Below are positions 53,492 to 61,392 of a stretch of 64,000 nt of DNA, one piece after another. Positions within the stretch are counted from its first letter, which is position 1; every line of letters starts with the position of its first letter. The stretch is from Kitasatospora sp. A2-31 (GTDB lineage Bacteria > Actinomycetota > Actinomycetes > Streptomycetales > Streptomycetaceae), in the NCBI RefSeq assembly GCF_022288725.1, contig NZ_JAKNTA010000001.1, positions 308,499-372,498 on the forward strand. Reading direction: 5' to 3'. Below the pieces are notes generated by a model. The model was given only the letters and a program-made list of their open reading frames with translations, had not been told where the DNA came from and did not search any database. The translations under genes and the position numbers were made by a program.

Positions 53492-53908
53492 TTGACCGAC
53501 GATCAGATCATCGACCTTGCGCTGGAGGACGGGAACTCCCTGCTCCTCGACCCCGCTCTCCCGTTCCCCGAGCGGGTCGGCGCGGCGGTCCGGAGCTGGG
53601 AGGCGGGCGGCCGCGGCTCCGCCGGGCTGGTGGACGGAAAGGCCTTCTTCGCCCTCCGCTGCTGGGAATCGGCCGCCGCCCGCCGGGGCGAGGAGCTGGA
53701 CGGGCCGACCGCCGACTACGTCCGGCGGTCCTACGACGGCATCGGCGGCCGGGCCGGCTGGGACGCCCTGCTCCGCCGGCGGACCGCCTGCGCCTGCCAC
53801 GGCGACACCTGGCGGCTGGAGAACGTCGAGCTCTGCCTCGGCTGCCTCCGCTACCTGTGCTACCAGCTCGACGGGCCCTGCTGCGAGGGCGCCGAGATCG
53901 TCGGCTGA
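53492..53908 (+). CDS. small Cys-rich protein, unknown function
   Basis: 138 aa, TTG start with AAAGGGGA 6 nt upstream and TACCGT about 20 nt before that. The N-half (1-95) is acidic and helical (IIDLALEDGNSLLLDPALPF, DGIGGRAGWDALL). The last 40 residues are Cys-rich: CACHGDTWR, ELCLGCLRYLC and GPCCEG, with eight Cys and a His that could bind zinc or a cluster. No known family recognised. It is convergent with the LysR gene. Confidence 0.72.
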   Translation: MTDDQIIDLALEDGNSLLLDPALPFPERVGAAVRSWEAGGRGSAGLVDGKAFFALRCWESAAARRGEELDGPTADYVRRSYDGIGGRAGWDALLRRRTACACHGDTWRLENVELCLGCLRYLCYQLDGPCCEGAEIVG

Positions 53909-53939
53909 GCGGCCGGACCCGTCGGACCGGCAAGGCCGG

Positions 53940-54821
53940 TCAGCCGCCCAACAACCGGGCCAGCAGCGCCGCCGGACCCTCCGGCAGGCTGCCGTGCACC
54001 AGCTCGGTGCGGTGCACCAGCCGCGGCGCCCGCACCGGCGCGGCCGCGACGCCCGGAGCGCCGTCCAGCGCCGCCGCCGGCAGTACGGCCAGCCCGTGCC
54101 CGGCCGCGACCAACGCGAGCAGGCCGCGGACGTCCCCGCCCAGGTAGCGGGCGGCCGGCCGGAAGCCGTCCACCGCGGTGGCGGCGCGCAGCCGGTCGGC
54201 CGTCGGCGCGATCCCGGGGGCGTCGAGCCAGCGGGCCGCCGAGAGGTCGGCGAGGGCCACGCCCCGGCGGCCGGCCAGCGGGTGCCCGGCGGGCAGGGCG
54301 ACGGCGAGCGGCCGCTCGTCCACCGCGACGGTGCTCAGCGGGCCGACGTCCGGGAGCGGCAGCGGGTCGCTCGGGGCGGCCAGGCCGTCGACCAGGGCGA
54401 GGTCCACCTCGCCGGTGGCCACCAGGGTGGGCAGGGCCTCCCGGGCCACCACCCGGACGGTGAGGTCCACCCGGGGGTACGCCCGGCGCACCTCGGCGAG
54501 CGCACTCCCCAGCGCCGCGCCGACCGCCAGCGGCGCGGTGCCGAGCACCAGACGGGCGCTCGGTGCTCCCACCAGGCGGGCGACGTCGGCGCGCGCCGCG
54601 TCCAGCCGCAGCAGCAGGGGCCCGGCGTGCTCCAGCAGCCGCGCGCCGGCCTCGGTCGGGCCGACCGGGCGCCGGGTGAGCAGGCTCGTGCCGACGTCCG
54701 ACTCCAGCGCGGCGATCTGCTGGGAGACGGCGGACTGGGTGTAGCCGAGCTCCCGGGCCGCCTCGGAGAAGGAGCCGAGCCGGGCCACGGTGACGAAGGT
54801 GCGCAGCTGGTGCGGGTCCAC
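53940..54821 (-). CDS. LysR family transcriptional regulator
   Basis: 293 aa, GTG 54821 with AGGAGA upstream. N-terminal HTH (MDPHQLRTFVTVARLGSFSEAARELGYTQSAVSQQIAALE) and a two-lobed inducer domain (about 90-290). Divergent from the amidotransferase/HD pair, with CTGATCCACG repeated at 54836-54845 and 54867-54876 in the 76-nt gap, so it most likely controls that pair. Confidence 0.92.
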   Translation of the reverse strand: MDPHQLRTFVTVARLGSFSEAARELGYTQSAVSQQIAALESDVGTSLLTRRPVGPTEAGARLLEHAGPLLLRLDAARADVARLVGAPSARLVLGTAPLAVGAALGSALAEVRRAYPRVDLTVRVVAREALPTLVATGEVDLALVDGLAAPSDPLPLPDVGPLSTVAVDERPLAVALPAGHPLAGRRGVALADLSAARWLDAPGIAPTADRLRAATAVDGFRPAARYLGGDVRGLLALVAAGHGLAVLPAAALDGAPGVAAAPVRAPRLVHRTELVHGSLPEGPAALLARLLGG

Positions 54822-54835
54822 CGCTATCAGTTCTC

Positions 54836-54876
54836 CTGATCCACGGGTCAGAAATCATCGTTGGCGCTGATCCACG
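54836..54876. promoter_or_regulatory. repeated CTGATCCACG in lysR divergent promoter
   Basis: Two exact 10-nt copies 31 nt apart (three helical turns), each close to a GGGTCA. The position between lysR and the 54898 gene fits a LysR operator; the classic T-N11-A form is not obvious. Confidence 0.4.
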
Positions 54877-54897
54877 ACGCGGGGTCAGGATAGCCGC

Positions 54898-55668
54898 ATG
54901 ACCTACCTGACCCCGCGCATCGCCCTGGTCGCCGACCGCTCCCCCGCCGTCCGCTCGCACGCCCGCGTCCCCGGGCTGCTCGACGCGCTCGCCACCCGCG
55001 ACCAGCTCGTCCTGGACGCCTACTGGATCCCCAGCGAGGACGCCGCGGTGCCGGGCGCACTCGACGGCTTCGACGCCGTCTGGCTGCTGCCCGGCGGACC
55101 GTACCGCAGCGAGGCGGGCGCGCTGGCGGCGGTCCGCACGGCCCGCGAGCGCGGCATCCCCTTCCTCGGCACCTGCGCCGGCTTCCAGCACGCCGTGCTG
55201 GAGTACGCGCGCAACGTCTGCGGCATCGGCGGCGCCGCGCACGGCGAGTCCCACCCGGACGGGGAGGACCTGGTGATCGTGCCGCTCACCTGTTCGCTGG
55301 TCGGGCACGAGGGCGCCGTGCGGATCACCCCCGGCACGCTGGCCGAGCGCATCCTCGGCACCACCCGCACGCTGGAGCGCTACCACTGCGCGTACGGGCT
55401 GAACGACGCCTACCTGGACCGGCTGCGCGAGCACGGGCTCCGGTTCAGCGGCACGGACGACGACGGGGACCTGCGGATCCTCGAACTGCCCGACCACCCG
55501 TTCTTCCTGGCCTCCCTCTTCCAGCCCGAGCTGGCCGGGGACGGCACCCGCGCCCACCCGATCGTCCGCGCACTCGCCGCGGCCGCCGTGGAGCACGCGG
55601 CGGCCGACGGCGGGCTCGCGGCGGCCGACGGGCCCACGGGCGCCACCGCCGCAGGAGCGGCCGCATGA
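54898..55668 (+). CDS. CTP synthase C-terminal-like glutamine amidotransferase
   Basis: 256 aa. Class I amidotransferase fold with nucleophile loop FLGTCAGFQHAVLEYARN and LLPGGPYRSEAG. The usual HPE (His-x-Glu of the triad) is replaced by QPE in ASLFQPEL, with a HPFF motif five residues earlier. This form belongs to the CTP-synthase-C-terminal-related group, so glutaminase activity is uncertain. Coupled (ATGA) to an HD-domain gene. Confidence 0.85.
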   Translation: MTYLTPRIALVADRSPAVRSHARVPGLLDALATRDQLVLDAYWIPSEDAAVPGALDGFDAVWLLPGGPYRSEAGALAAVRTARERGIPFLGTCAGFQHAVLEYARNVCGIGGAAHGESHPDGEDLVIVPLTCSLVGHEGAVRITPGTLAERILGTTRTLERYHCAYGLNDAYLDRLREHGLRFSGTDDDGDLRILELPDHPFFLASLFQPELAGDGTRAHPIVRALAAAAVEHAAADGGLAAADGPTGATAAGAAA

Positions 55669-56303
55669 CGACCGGGATCGCCGGCGTGAGGATCCCCGAC
55701 AGTCGCCTCGCCACCGAGGCCACCGAACTGGTCCGGGACGCCTCGACCGACCTGCTCTACCACCACTCGCGCCGGGTCTACCTCTTCGGCGCCCTCCAGG
55801 GTCGGCGTCGCGGCCTGGCCTTCGACGCCGAACTGCTCTACCTCGCCGCGATGTTCCACGACCTCGGCCTCGCGCCCGCACACCGCGCCTCCGGGCGGCG
55901 GTTCGAGGTCGACGGCGCCGAGGCGGCCGCCGCGTTCCTCCGCGGCCACCAGGTCGACGAGCGGCGGATCCGCCTGGTCTGGCAGGCGATCGCCCTGCAC
56001 ACCACGCCCGGCATCCCGGAGTTCCTGGAGCCCGAGATCGCGCTCACCACGGCCGGCGTCGAGCTGGACGTGCTCGGTATCGGCTACCACGACCTGGCCC
56101 CCGGGGACCGGGACGCCGTCACCGACGCGCACCCGCGGCCGGACTTCAAGCGGGGCATCCTGCGCGCCTTCCACGAAGGCGTCGCACCGAAGCCGGAGAC
56201 CGCCTTCGGCAACGTCAAGGCGGACGTGCTGGCCCGGTTCAGCCCCGGCTTCGAGCGGACCGACTTCACCGCGGTGATCGAGGGCTCCGCCTGGCCGGAG
56301 TGA
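55665..56303 (+). CDS. HD-domain hydrolase
   Basis: 212 aa. HD metal site: His in YHHSRRVY, HD in AAMFHDLGL, then His in AIALHTTPG. Resembles the cyanamide hydratase-like HD group, whose members hydrate or hydrolyse small molecules. The C-terminus (PDFKRGILRAFHEGVAPKP) is family-like. Overlaps the amidotransferase-like gene by 4 nt, so the two probably act on one small-molecule pathway under LysR control. Confidence 0.88.
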   Translation: MTTGIAGVRIPDSRLATEATELVRDASTDLLYHHSRRVYLFGALQGRRRGLAFDAELLYLAAMFHDLGLAPAHRASGRRFEVDGAEAAAAFLRGHQVDERRIRLVWQAIALHTTPGIPEFLEPEIALTTAGVELDVLGIGYHDLAPGDRDAVTDAHPRPDFKRGILRAFHEGVAPKPETAFGNVKADVLARFSPGFERTDFTAVIEGSAWPE

Positions 56304-56320
56304 CCGGCGCCCACGGACCA

Positions 56321-56365
56321 CCGCCCCGGCCCGGGCACCACGGGGTTGCGCCCGGGCCGGGGCGG
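56321..56365. terminator. strong hairpin after the HD gene
   Basis: Perfect 16-bp stem CCGCCCCGGCCCGGGC (56321-56336 with 56350-56365) with a 13-nt loop, 17 nt after the HD stop and just past the end of the convergent GNAT gene. Confidence 0.87.
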
Positions 56366-56396
56366 GACCTCACCGTCACCCGGGCCCTCGCGCACG

Positions 56397-56936
56397 TCAC
56401 ATCGGGAGCGACCGCAGCCGCACCGGCCCCTCGGGCCACCGTGCACCCTCGTGCAACGGCAGCCACATCGTCCGCAGCGGCATCACGACCACCCGCCCGC
56501 CGGGCTGCTCCACGTGGACGTCCTCCAGCAACTCGCGCCAGCCGAGCCGGCGGTAGAGCGCGACGAGCGGCGGCCGGCAGAACAGCAGCGCGTACCGCGG
56601 GCCGAGCGTACGGGCGTGCGCCACGGCCGCACCGACCACCGTCCGGGCCAGGCCGCGCCCCCGGATGTCGGGGGCGACGGCCACCCCGCCGACGCCGACG
56701 GCCGCCAGGTCCACCCCGCCGACCGTCAGCGGCAGCGACAGCAGACCGGCGTGCGCCGCCAGGCGGCCGTCCGGCCGGCGGACACCGAAGTGGATCTCCT
56801 TGGGCAGCCAGGTCAGACCGGTGTGCGCGACGCCGAACGGGTCGTCGCCGGAGCCCAGGATCTCCTGCAGGCCGGCCCCGTCGTACTCGGCCAGACGGAC
56901 CGCCTCGGGCGGCTCGGGGGCAGCGTGTTCGCTCAT
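56397..56936 (-). CDS. GNAT family N-acetyltransferase
   Basis: 179 aa from ATG 56936. Acetyl-CoA loop VAPDIRGRGLARTVVGAAVAHAR and YRRLGWRELLEDVHVE. Resembles aminoglycoside 2'-N-acetyltransferase-like GNATs in layout (HFGVRRPDGRLAAHAGLL), but the substrate is unknown. GGAGGG is too close to the ATG for a normal ribosome site; TAGATC upstream allows a leaderless start. Lies 37 nt downstream of coaE. Confidence 0.85.
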   Translation of the reverse strand: MSEHAAPEPPEAVRLAEYDGAGLQEILGSGDDPFGVAHTGLTWLPKEIHFGVRRPDGRLAAHAGLLSLPLTVGGVDLAAVGVGGVAVAPDIRGRGLARTVVGAAVAHARTLGPRYALLFCRPPLVALYRRLGWRELLEDVHVEQPGGRVVVMPLRTMWLPLHEGARWPEGPVRLRSLPM

Positions 56937-56973
56937 CCCTCCATGATCTACACCGGAGCGGCCGGGCACCAGA

Positions 56974-57570
56974 TCACTTCTGACGGGACTTCAGTCCGTT
57001 CCAGACCTCGGCGACCCTGGGCGCCAGCGCCGCCAGCGGGCCGCTGTTGTCGATCACCACGTCCGCGATGGCCAGCCGCTCGGCCCGGGTGGCCTGCGCG
57101 GCCATCCGGGCCCGGGCCTCCTCCTCGGCCATCCCGCGCAGCCGCACCAGCCGGTCGATCCGGACGTCGTCCTCGGCGTCGACCACCACGACCAGGTCGT
57201 ACAGGGGTGCCAGGCCGTTCTCGGCGAGCAGCGGCACGTCGTGCACCACCACCGCGTCCGCGGACGCGGCGGCCTCCAGCTCGGCCGAGCGGGCCCGGAC
57301 CAGCGGGTGGACGATCGCGTTCAGCGCCCGGAGCCTCTCCGGGTCGGCGAAGACGACAGCGCCGAGCGCGGGACGGTCCAGCGAGCCGTCCGCCGCGAGC
57401 ACGCCGGGGCCGAACTCCTCGGCCACGGCCTTGAGGCCCTCCGTCCCGGGGGCGACCACCTCGCGGGCGATCACGTCCGAGTCCACGAGCACCGCGCCGT
57501 GGGCGGCGAGCAGCCGCGACACCTCGCTCTTGCCCGCACCGATCCCGCCGGTCAGTCCGATCTTCAGCAT
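56974..57570 (-). CDS. coaE: dephospho-CoA kinase
   Basis: 198 aa. Last step of coenzyme A synthesis: phosphorylates the 3'-OH of dephospho-CoA. P-loop [11 protein letters not shown] at residues 5-15, [10 protein letters not shown] (acidic substrate residue), HPLVR and the lid-region [19 protein letters not shown]. Essential housekeeping enzyme. In actinomycetes it is often near rpsA, as it is here (about 5 kb away). Confidence 0.96.
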   Translation of the reverse strand: MLKIGLTGGIGAGKSEVSRLLAAHGAVLVDSDVIAREVVAPGTEGLKAVAEEFGPGVLAADGSLDRPALGAVVFADPERLRALNAIVHPLVRARSAELEAAASADAVVVHDVPLLAENGLAPLYDLVVVVDAEDDVRIDRLVRLRGMAEEEARARMAAQATRAERLAIADVVIDNSGPLAALAPRVAEVWNGLKSRQK

Positions 57571-57689
57571 GGCGCCAGGCTACCGGCGGACCCCGGTCCC
57601 GGTCAGCCCGGCCGGGGAGCCGTGCGGGCCCGCCAGGGAGCCCGGTCGGCCCACCGGCCCGGGCGCTCGACCCGTCCGGACCTGCACGG

Positions 57690-58331
57690 TCAGCCCAGGT
57701 CGAGGCTCTCGCCGTCGGCCAGCGCCCGCAGCTCCGCGCCGGTCCCCGGGCCGCCGGAGCCGACCAGCCGGGTGTGCACGGCCAGCCCGACCGGGCTCAG
57801 CACCGCGTCGTGGACCGGCACCGCCTGCCGCGGAGCGGCCTCCCGGACGTAGTCGATCAGCTCGGCGACCTTGGTCCACGGCCCGGCGATCGGCAGCAGC
57901 AGGGTGTCGACGGGGTGCGGCGGCACGGTCAGCGCGTCGCCGGGGTGGAAGAGCCTGCCGTCGACGAGGAAGCCGACGTTGCGCACCTGCGGGATCCCGG
58001 GGTGGATCACCGCATGCCACTCGCCGTGCACCGAGACGCCGATCCCGCCCACCTCGAAGGCGTCGCCCTCGCCGACCGCGGTCACCCGCCGCCCGGGGCC
58101 GTCGAGCTTCGCGGCCACCGCGCTGTTGGTCCACACCCGCAGGGCCGGGTCGGCCGCCAGCGCCTCGCGCAGCCGCGCCTCCTCGAAGTGGTCGACGTGC
58201 TCGTGGGTGATCAGCACCGCGTCCGCCCCGGCGAGGGCGGCGGGGTCGGTGAACGCCCCCGGGTCGATGACGACGGTGGTGCCGCCGTGTTCCAGGCGGA
58301 CGCAGGCGTGGCCGGACTTGGTGATTCGCAT
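57690..58331 (-). CDS. metallo-beta-lactamase-fold hydrolase (UlaG-like)
   Basis: 213 aa from ATG 58331 (a second in-frame ATG lies at 58343). RITKSGHACVRLEHGGTTVVIDPG and the metal motif ITHEHVDH match YtxM/UlaG-type metal-dependent hydrolases. GEWHAVIHPGIP and FHPGDAL supply further His/Asp ligands. It likely opens a lactone or phosphoester in the cytoplasm. Divergent from a MarR regulator across a set of GCTGTA half-sites. Confidence 0.9.
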   Translation of the reverse strand: MRITKSGHACVRLEHGGTTVVIDPGAFTDPAALAGADAVLITHEHVDHFEEARLREALAADPALRVWTNSAVAAKLDGPGRRVTAVGEGDAFEVGGIGVSVHGEWHAVIHPGIPQVRNVGFLVDGRLFHPGDALTVPPHPVDTLLLPIAGPWTKVAELIDYVREAAPRQAVPVHDAVLSPVGLAVHTRLVGSGGPGTGAELRALADGESLDLG

Positions 58332-58342
58332 GCCCCAGAACA

Positions 58343-58373
58343 TACAGCAAGGCTGTACAGTTTTGCTGTACAG
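58343..58373. promoter_or_regulatory. GCTGTA half-site operator between hydrolase and marR
   Basis: TACAGC-AAG-GCTGTA (58343-58357), followed by a further GCTGTA at 58365-58370; CTGTACAG occurs as a perfect palindrome at 58353-58360 and 58366-58373. AT-rich patch directly between the divergent starts. Likely MarR binding site; binding not tested. Confidence 0.65.
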
Positions 58374-58393
58374 AATCGCGGTACGCTTCTCCC

Positions 58394-58834
58394 GTGAACG
58401 ACCCGGCCCCCGAGACCCCGGCCCCCGAGACCCTCGACCTCGCCGCCGACCTGCGCTCCGCCGTCGGCGAGCTCGTCCGGGCCCTGCGCCCCGACGACGA
58501 GCTGCCACAGAACCAGGCCGCCGTACTCGGCCTGCTGGTCCGCGACGGTCGCGCCCGCACCGTCGCCGACCTGGCCGCCCACCAGCGCGTCCGGCACCAG
58601 TCGATGGCCCGCACGGTCGCGCTGCTGGTCGAGGCCGGGCTGGTCGTCCAGCAGCCGCACGCCACCGACGGCCGCAAGCTGCTGGTCACCCCGACCGAGG
58701 CCGGCCGCACCGCGCTGTACGAGCAGCGCGCCCGCCGCGAGGCGCGGATCGCCGCCGCCATCGAGGCCCGCCTCGACACCGGGGAACGGGAGACCCTGCG
58801 CGCCGCCGTCGCGCTGCTCCGCCGCCTGGCCTGA
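58394..58834 (+). CDS. MarR family transcriptional regulator
   Basis: 146 aa, GTG start. Winged helix: NQAAVLGLLVRDGRARTVADLAAHQRV, recognition helix RHQSMARTVALLVEAGLV, wing QPHATDGRKLLVTPTEAG. TACGCT ends 6 nt before the GTG, so the mRNA is probably leaderless. Divergent from the metallo-hydrolase, which it likely represses together with itself. Confidence 0.92.
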   Translation: MNDPAPETPAPETLDLAADLRSAVGELVRALRPDDELPQNQAAVLGLLVRDGRARTVADLAAHQRVRHQSMARTVALLVEAGLVVQQPHATDGRKLLVTPTEAGRTALYEQRARREARIAAAIEARLDTGERETLRAAVALLRRLA

Positions 58835-58863
58835 CACGACCCGGCACACCTGCGCCGACCGGA

Positions 58864-58903
58864 CGCGTGTCGCCCCGGCGGCTTCCCGCCGGGGCGACAC
58901 GCG
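58864..58903. terminator. bidirectional terminator between marR and MMPL gene
   Basis: Perfect 18-bp stem (58864-58881 with 58886-58903; CGCGTGTCGCCCCGGCGG) with a CTTC loop, between convergent genes. Confidence 0.92.
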
Positions 58904-58918
58904 ACGCCCGATCGGGCC

Positions 58919-61141
58919 CTAAGGCGTGGTGGGGACCAGTGTCTCCGCGGCCGGGCGCGGGATGGGCAGCACGGCGGGCGCGATGTCCGGCAGCTCGACG
59001 TGCTCGCTCAGCCCGATGCGGTCGTGCAGCCGGCGCAGCGGCGCCGGGGCCCACCAGTTGAAGTCGCCGAAGAAGCTCATCGTGGCCGGCACCAGCAGGC
59101 AGCGGACCAGCGTCGCGTCCACCGCCACGGCGACGGCGAGGGCGATACCCATCTGCTTGACCATCAACATGTCGCCGAGTGCGAACCCGGCGAAGACGAT
59201 CACCATCAGCAGGGCCGCGGAGGTGATGATCCGGCCGCTGCGCTGCACGCCCAGCTCCACCGATTCGGCGTTGCTGTGGCCGCGGTCGCGCAGCTCCTTG
59301 ATCCGGGCGAGCAGGAAGACCTCGTAGTCCATCGACAACCCGAAGGCGAAGGCGAAGACCAGGACCGGGATGAAGGTCTCCAGCCCGCCGGTGGAGCCGA
59401 CACCGAGCAGGCCGCTGAACCAGCCGTCCTGGAAGACCAGGGTGAGCGCGCCGAGCGAGGCGCCCAGCGAGAGCAGGTTCATCAACAGGGCCTTGACCGG
59501 CATCACCACCGACCCGGTCATCAGGAAGAGCAGGACCAGGGTGCCGAGCGCCACCAGGCCGAGGGCGATCGGGCCGCGGGTGAGCAGCTCGTGCTGGAAG
59601 TCGACCACCGAGGCCGCTCCGCCGGTGACCTGGGTGGTCAGCCCGCCGCGGTCGGCACGCAGCTCCTTGACCACCTGCTTGGCCTGGCCGCCCTGCGGGT
59701 CGCCGTGCACCAGCACGTCGATGGTGGAGACGGTGTCGCTCACCGGGGTGACCGCCCGGACGCCGCTGACGCCGGGCAGCTTGCCCACCACGTCGTCCGC
59801 GTAGGCCTGGGCGACCGTCGCGCTGCTCTCGACCACGACGGTGATCGGGGCCGCCGAGGCGCCCGGGAAGCGCTGGTCGATGGTCTCGGCGACCTGCCGG
59901 CCGGCCGAGGAGGAGGGCAGGACGGCGGCGCCGGTGTTGCGCATGTCGGCGTGGAGGAACGGTGCTCCGGCGGCCATCAGCAGGGCGGTGCAGGCGAGGG
60001 CGACGGGCACCGCCCGCTTGCGCACCCGGCGGACGGTGCGGCTGAAGAAGCCCTCGTCGGGTACCGGGGCGGTGGGCGTCCTGATCCGGCTGCCGGCGAA
60101 CCCGAGCAGGGCCGGGACGAGGGTGATCGCGGCGGCGACCGCGATCACCACCACGCTGACGCCGGCGGCGGCGACCGCGCCGAGGACGGGGCTGGTGAAG
60201 ACGAACAGGCCGGCGAGGGCAACGGCGACGGTGAGCCCGGAGAAGGCGACGGTCCGGCCGGCGGTGGCGGCGGTCCGCTCGACGGCGGCGGCGATACCCG
60301 CGCCGTGGCCGCGTTCCTCGCGGAAACGATTCACCATGAGCAGCGCGTAGTCGATCGAGAGGCCCAGCCCCAGCACGGTGGCGATCGGCAGCACGCTGGT
60401 GTCGATGTCCATGATCTTGCTGAACCCGAACATGGCCAGCAGCGCCCCGCCCACCGAGGCGACGGCGCCGATCACCGGCAGGCTGGCGGCGGACAGGCCT
60501 CCGAAGACCAGCACCATGACGATCAGGGTGAGCGGCAGGGTGACGATCTCGCCGAAGCGGGTGTCCTTCTCGGTCTGCTTCTTGACCTCGTCCTGGAGCA
60601 CGAGGTCCCCGCCGACGGTGACCTTCGCACCGTCGGCCGTGATGTCGGCCAGGCGGTGGGTGACGGCGTCGGTCTGCGCGGTGGTGCTGCCGTCGGCCAT
60701 CCGGACCGAGACCAGGCTCGCGTTGCCGTCCGCGGAGCGCAGCGCGGCCGCGGACGGGTCGGAGCCGTAGGCGTCGGTGGCCGAGGAGACCCCGGGCATC
60801 GCGGTGATCTCGGCGGTGGCCCGGGTGACGGCGTCCCTGACGGCCTGGTCGTCGACCGGGCGGCCGTCCACGACGGCGGTGAGGGTGCCCTTGGCCGGGT
60901 CGGCCGCGGTGACGACCGCGCTGCCGCGGTCGGCTTCGGAGGCGGTGGAGGAGGCGCCGGCCACCGAGCCCTCGAAGACCCGTCCGCCGATCAGCACGCC
61001 TATGACCAGGATGACCGCCCAGAAGCCGAGCACCCAGCGGCGGTGCCGGAAGCAGAACCGGCCGATGGCGGCGAGGCGTCCGTCGACCTCGGGGCCGGCG
61101 GACGTACGGGAGGAGGGGGTCACAGCGGTGCTACGGCGCAT
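58919..61141 (-). CDS. MMPL/RND family membrane transporter
   Basis: 740 aa from ATG 61141. Helix 1 at about 35-55, porter domain with DGSTTAQTDAVTHRLADI, then helices with LGLGLSIDYALLMVNRFREE and, in the second half, FGLSMDYEVFLLARIKELRDRG: both D-Y proton-relay pairs are present. Third MMPL of the window and closer in motif to the plus-strand one. Probably exports a lipid or antibiotic. Its promoter region is AT-rich with ACATAAA repeats. Confidence 0.92.
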   Translation of the reverse strand: MRRSTAVTPSSRTSAGPEVDGRLAAIGRFCFRHRRWVLGFWAVILVIGVLIGGRVFEGSVAGASSTASEADRGSAVVTAADPAKGTLTAVVDGRPVDDQAVRDAVTRATAEITAMPGVSSATDAYGSDPSAAALRSADGNASLVSVRMADGSTTAQTDAVTHRLADITADGAKVTVGGDLVLQDEVKKQTEKDTRFGEIVTLPLTLIVMVLVFGGLSAASLPVIGAVASVGGALLAMFGFSKIMDIDTSVLPIATVLGLGLSIDYALLMVNRFREERGHGAGIAAAVERTAATAGRTVAFSGLTVAVALAGLFVFTSPVLGAVAAAGVSVVVIAVAAAITLVPALLGFAGSRIRTPTAPVPDEGFFSRTVRRVRKRAVPVALACTALLMAAGAPFLHADMRNTGAAVLPSSSAGRQVAETIDQRFPGASAAPITVVVESSATVAQAYADDVVGKLPGVSGVRAVTPVSDTVSTIDVLVHGDPQGGQAKQVVKELRADRGGLTTQVTGGAASVVDFQHELLTRGPIALGLVALGTLVLLFLMTGSVVMPVKALLMNLLSLGASLGALTLVFQDGWFSGLLGVGSTGGLETFIPVLVFAFAFGLSMDYEVFLLARIKELRDRGHSNAESVELGVQRSGRIITSAALLMVIVFAGFALGDMLMVKQMGIALAVAVAVDATLVRCLLVPATMSFFGDFNWWAPAPLRRLHDRIGLSEHVELPDIAPAVLPIPRPAAETLVPTTP

Positions 61142-61252
61142 GTGCAGGGGGTGCCTAGCGTTTGGGGCCGGGTGAGCGACCCATCGGGCAACTCCCCCCA
61201 AGGTAGGCGCTCGGGGTGGAATCGCCCATAGAAATCCAATGAGCCCCTAGTC

Positions 61253-61282
61253 ACATAAATCCTTCACACCTTTACATAAAGG
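61253..61282. promoter_or_regulatory. ACATAAA repeats and AT-rich promoter of the MMPL gene
   Basis: ACATAAA occurs at 61253-61259 and 61274-61280, 21 nt apart (two helical turns), and the second lies in CCTTT-ACAT-AAAGG (61269-61282). The stretch is much less GC-rich than its surroundings and lies upstream of the minus-strand MMPL gene. Confidence 0.5.
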
Positions 61283-61306
61283 ACGGATATGCCAAGGGAA
61301 ACAACA

Positions 61307-61339
61307 ATGGACCCCACCCGGAAACCGGGTGGGGTCCAT
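61307..61339 (-). terminator. intrinsic terminator of rpsA
   Basis: Perfect 15-bp stem ATGGACCCCACCCGG (61307-61321 with 61325-61339), AAA loop, followed in the minus direction by TGTTGTTTCCC. A canonical rho-independent terminator 54 nt past the rpsA stop. Confidence 0.93.
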
Positions 61340-61392
61340 CGGTGACGCTAGGCGCCTATCGCCAGGTGCTGGGCACCAGCGGGGTCAGAGCC

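Noticed and set aside
61251..61282. PhoP or AfsR box upstream of the MMPL gene
   Set aside because: TCACA elements are present, but their spacing (13 nt) does not fit the 11-nt direct repeats of streptomycete PHO boxes.
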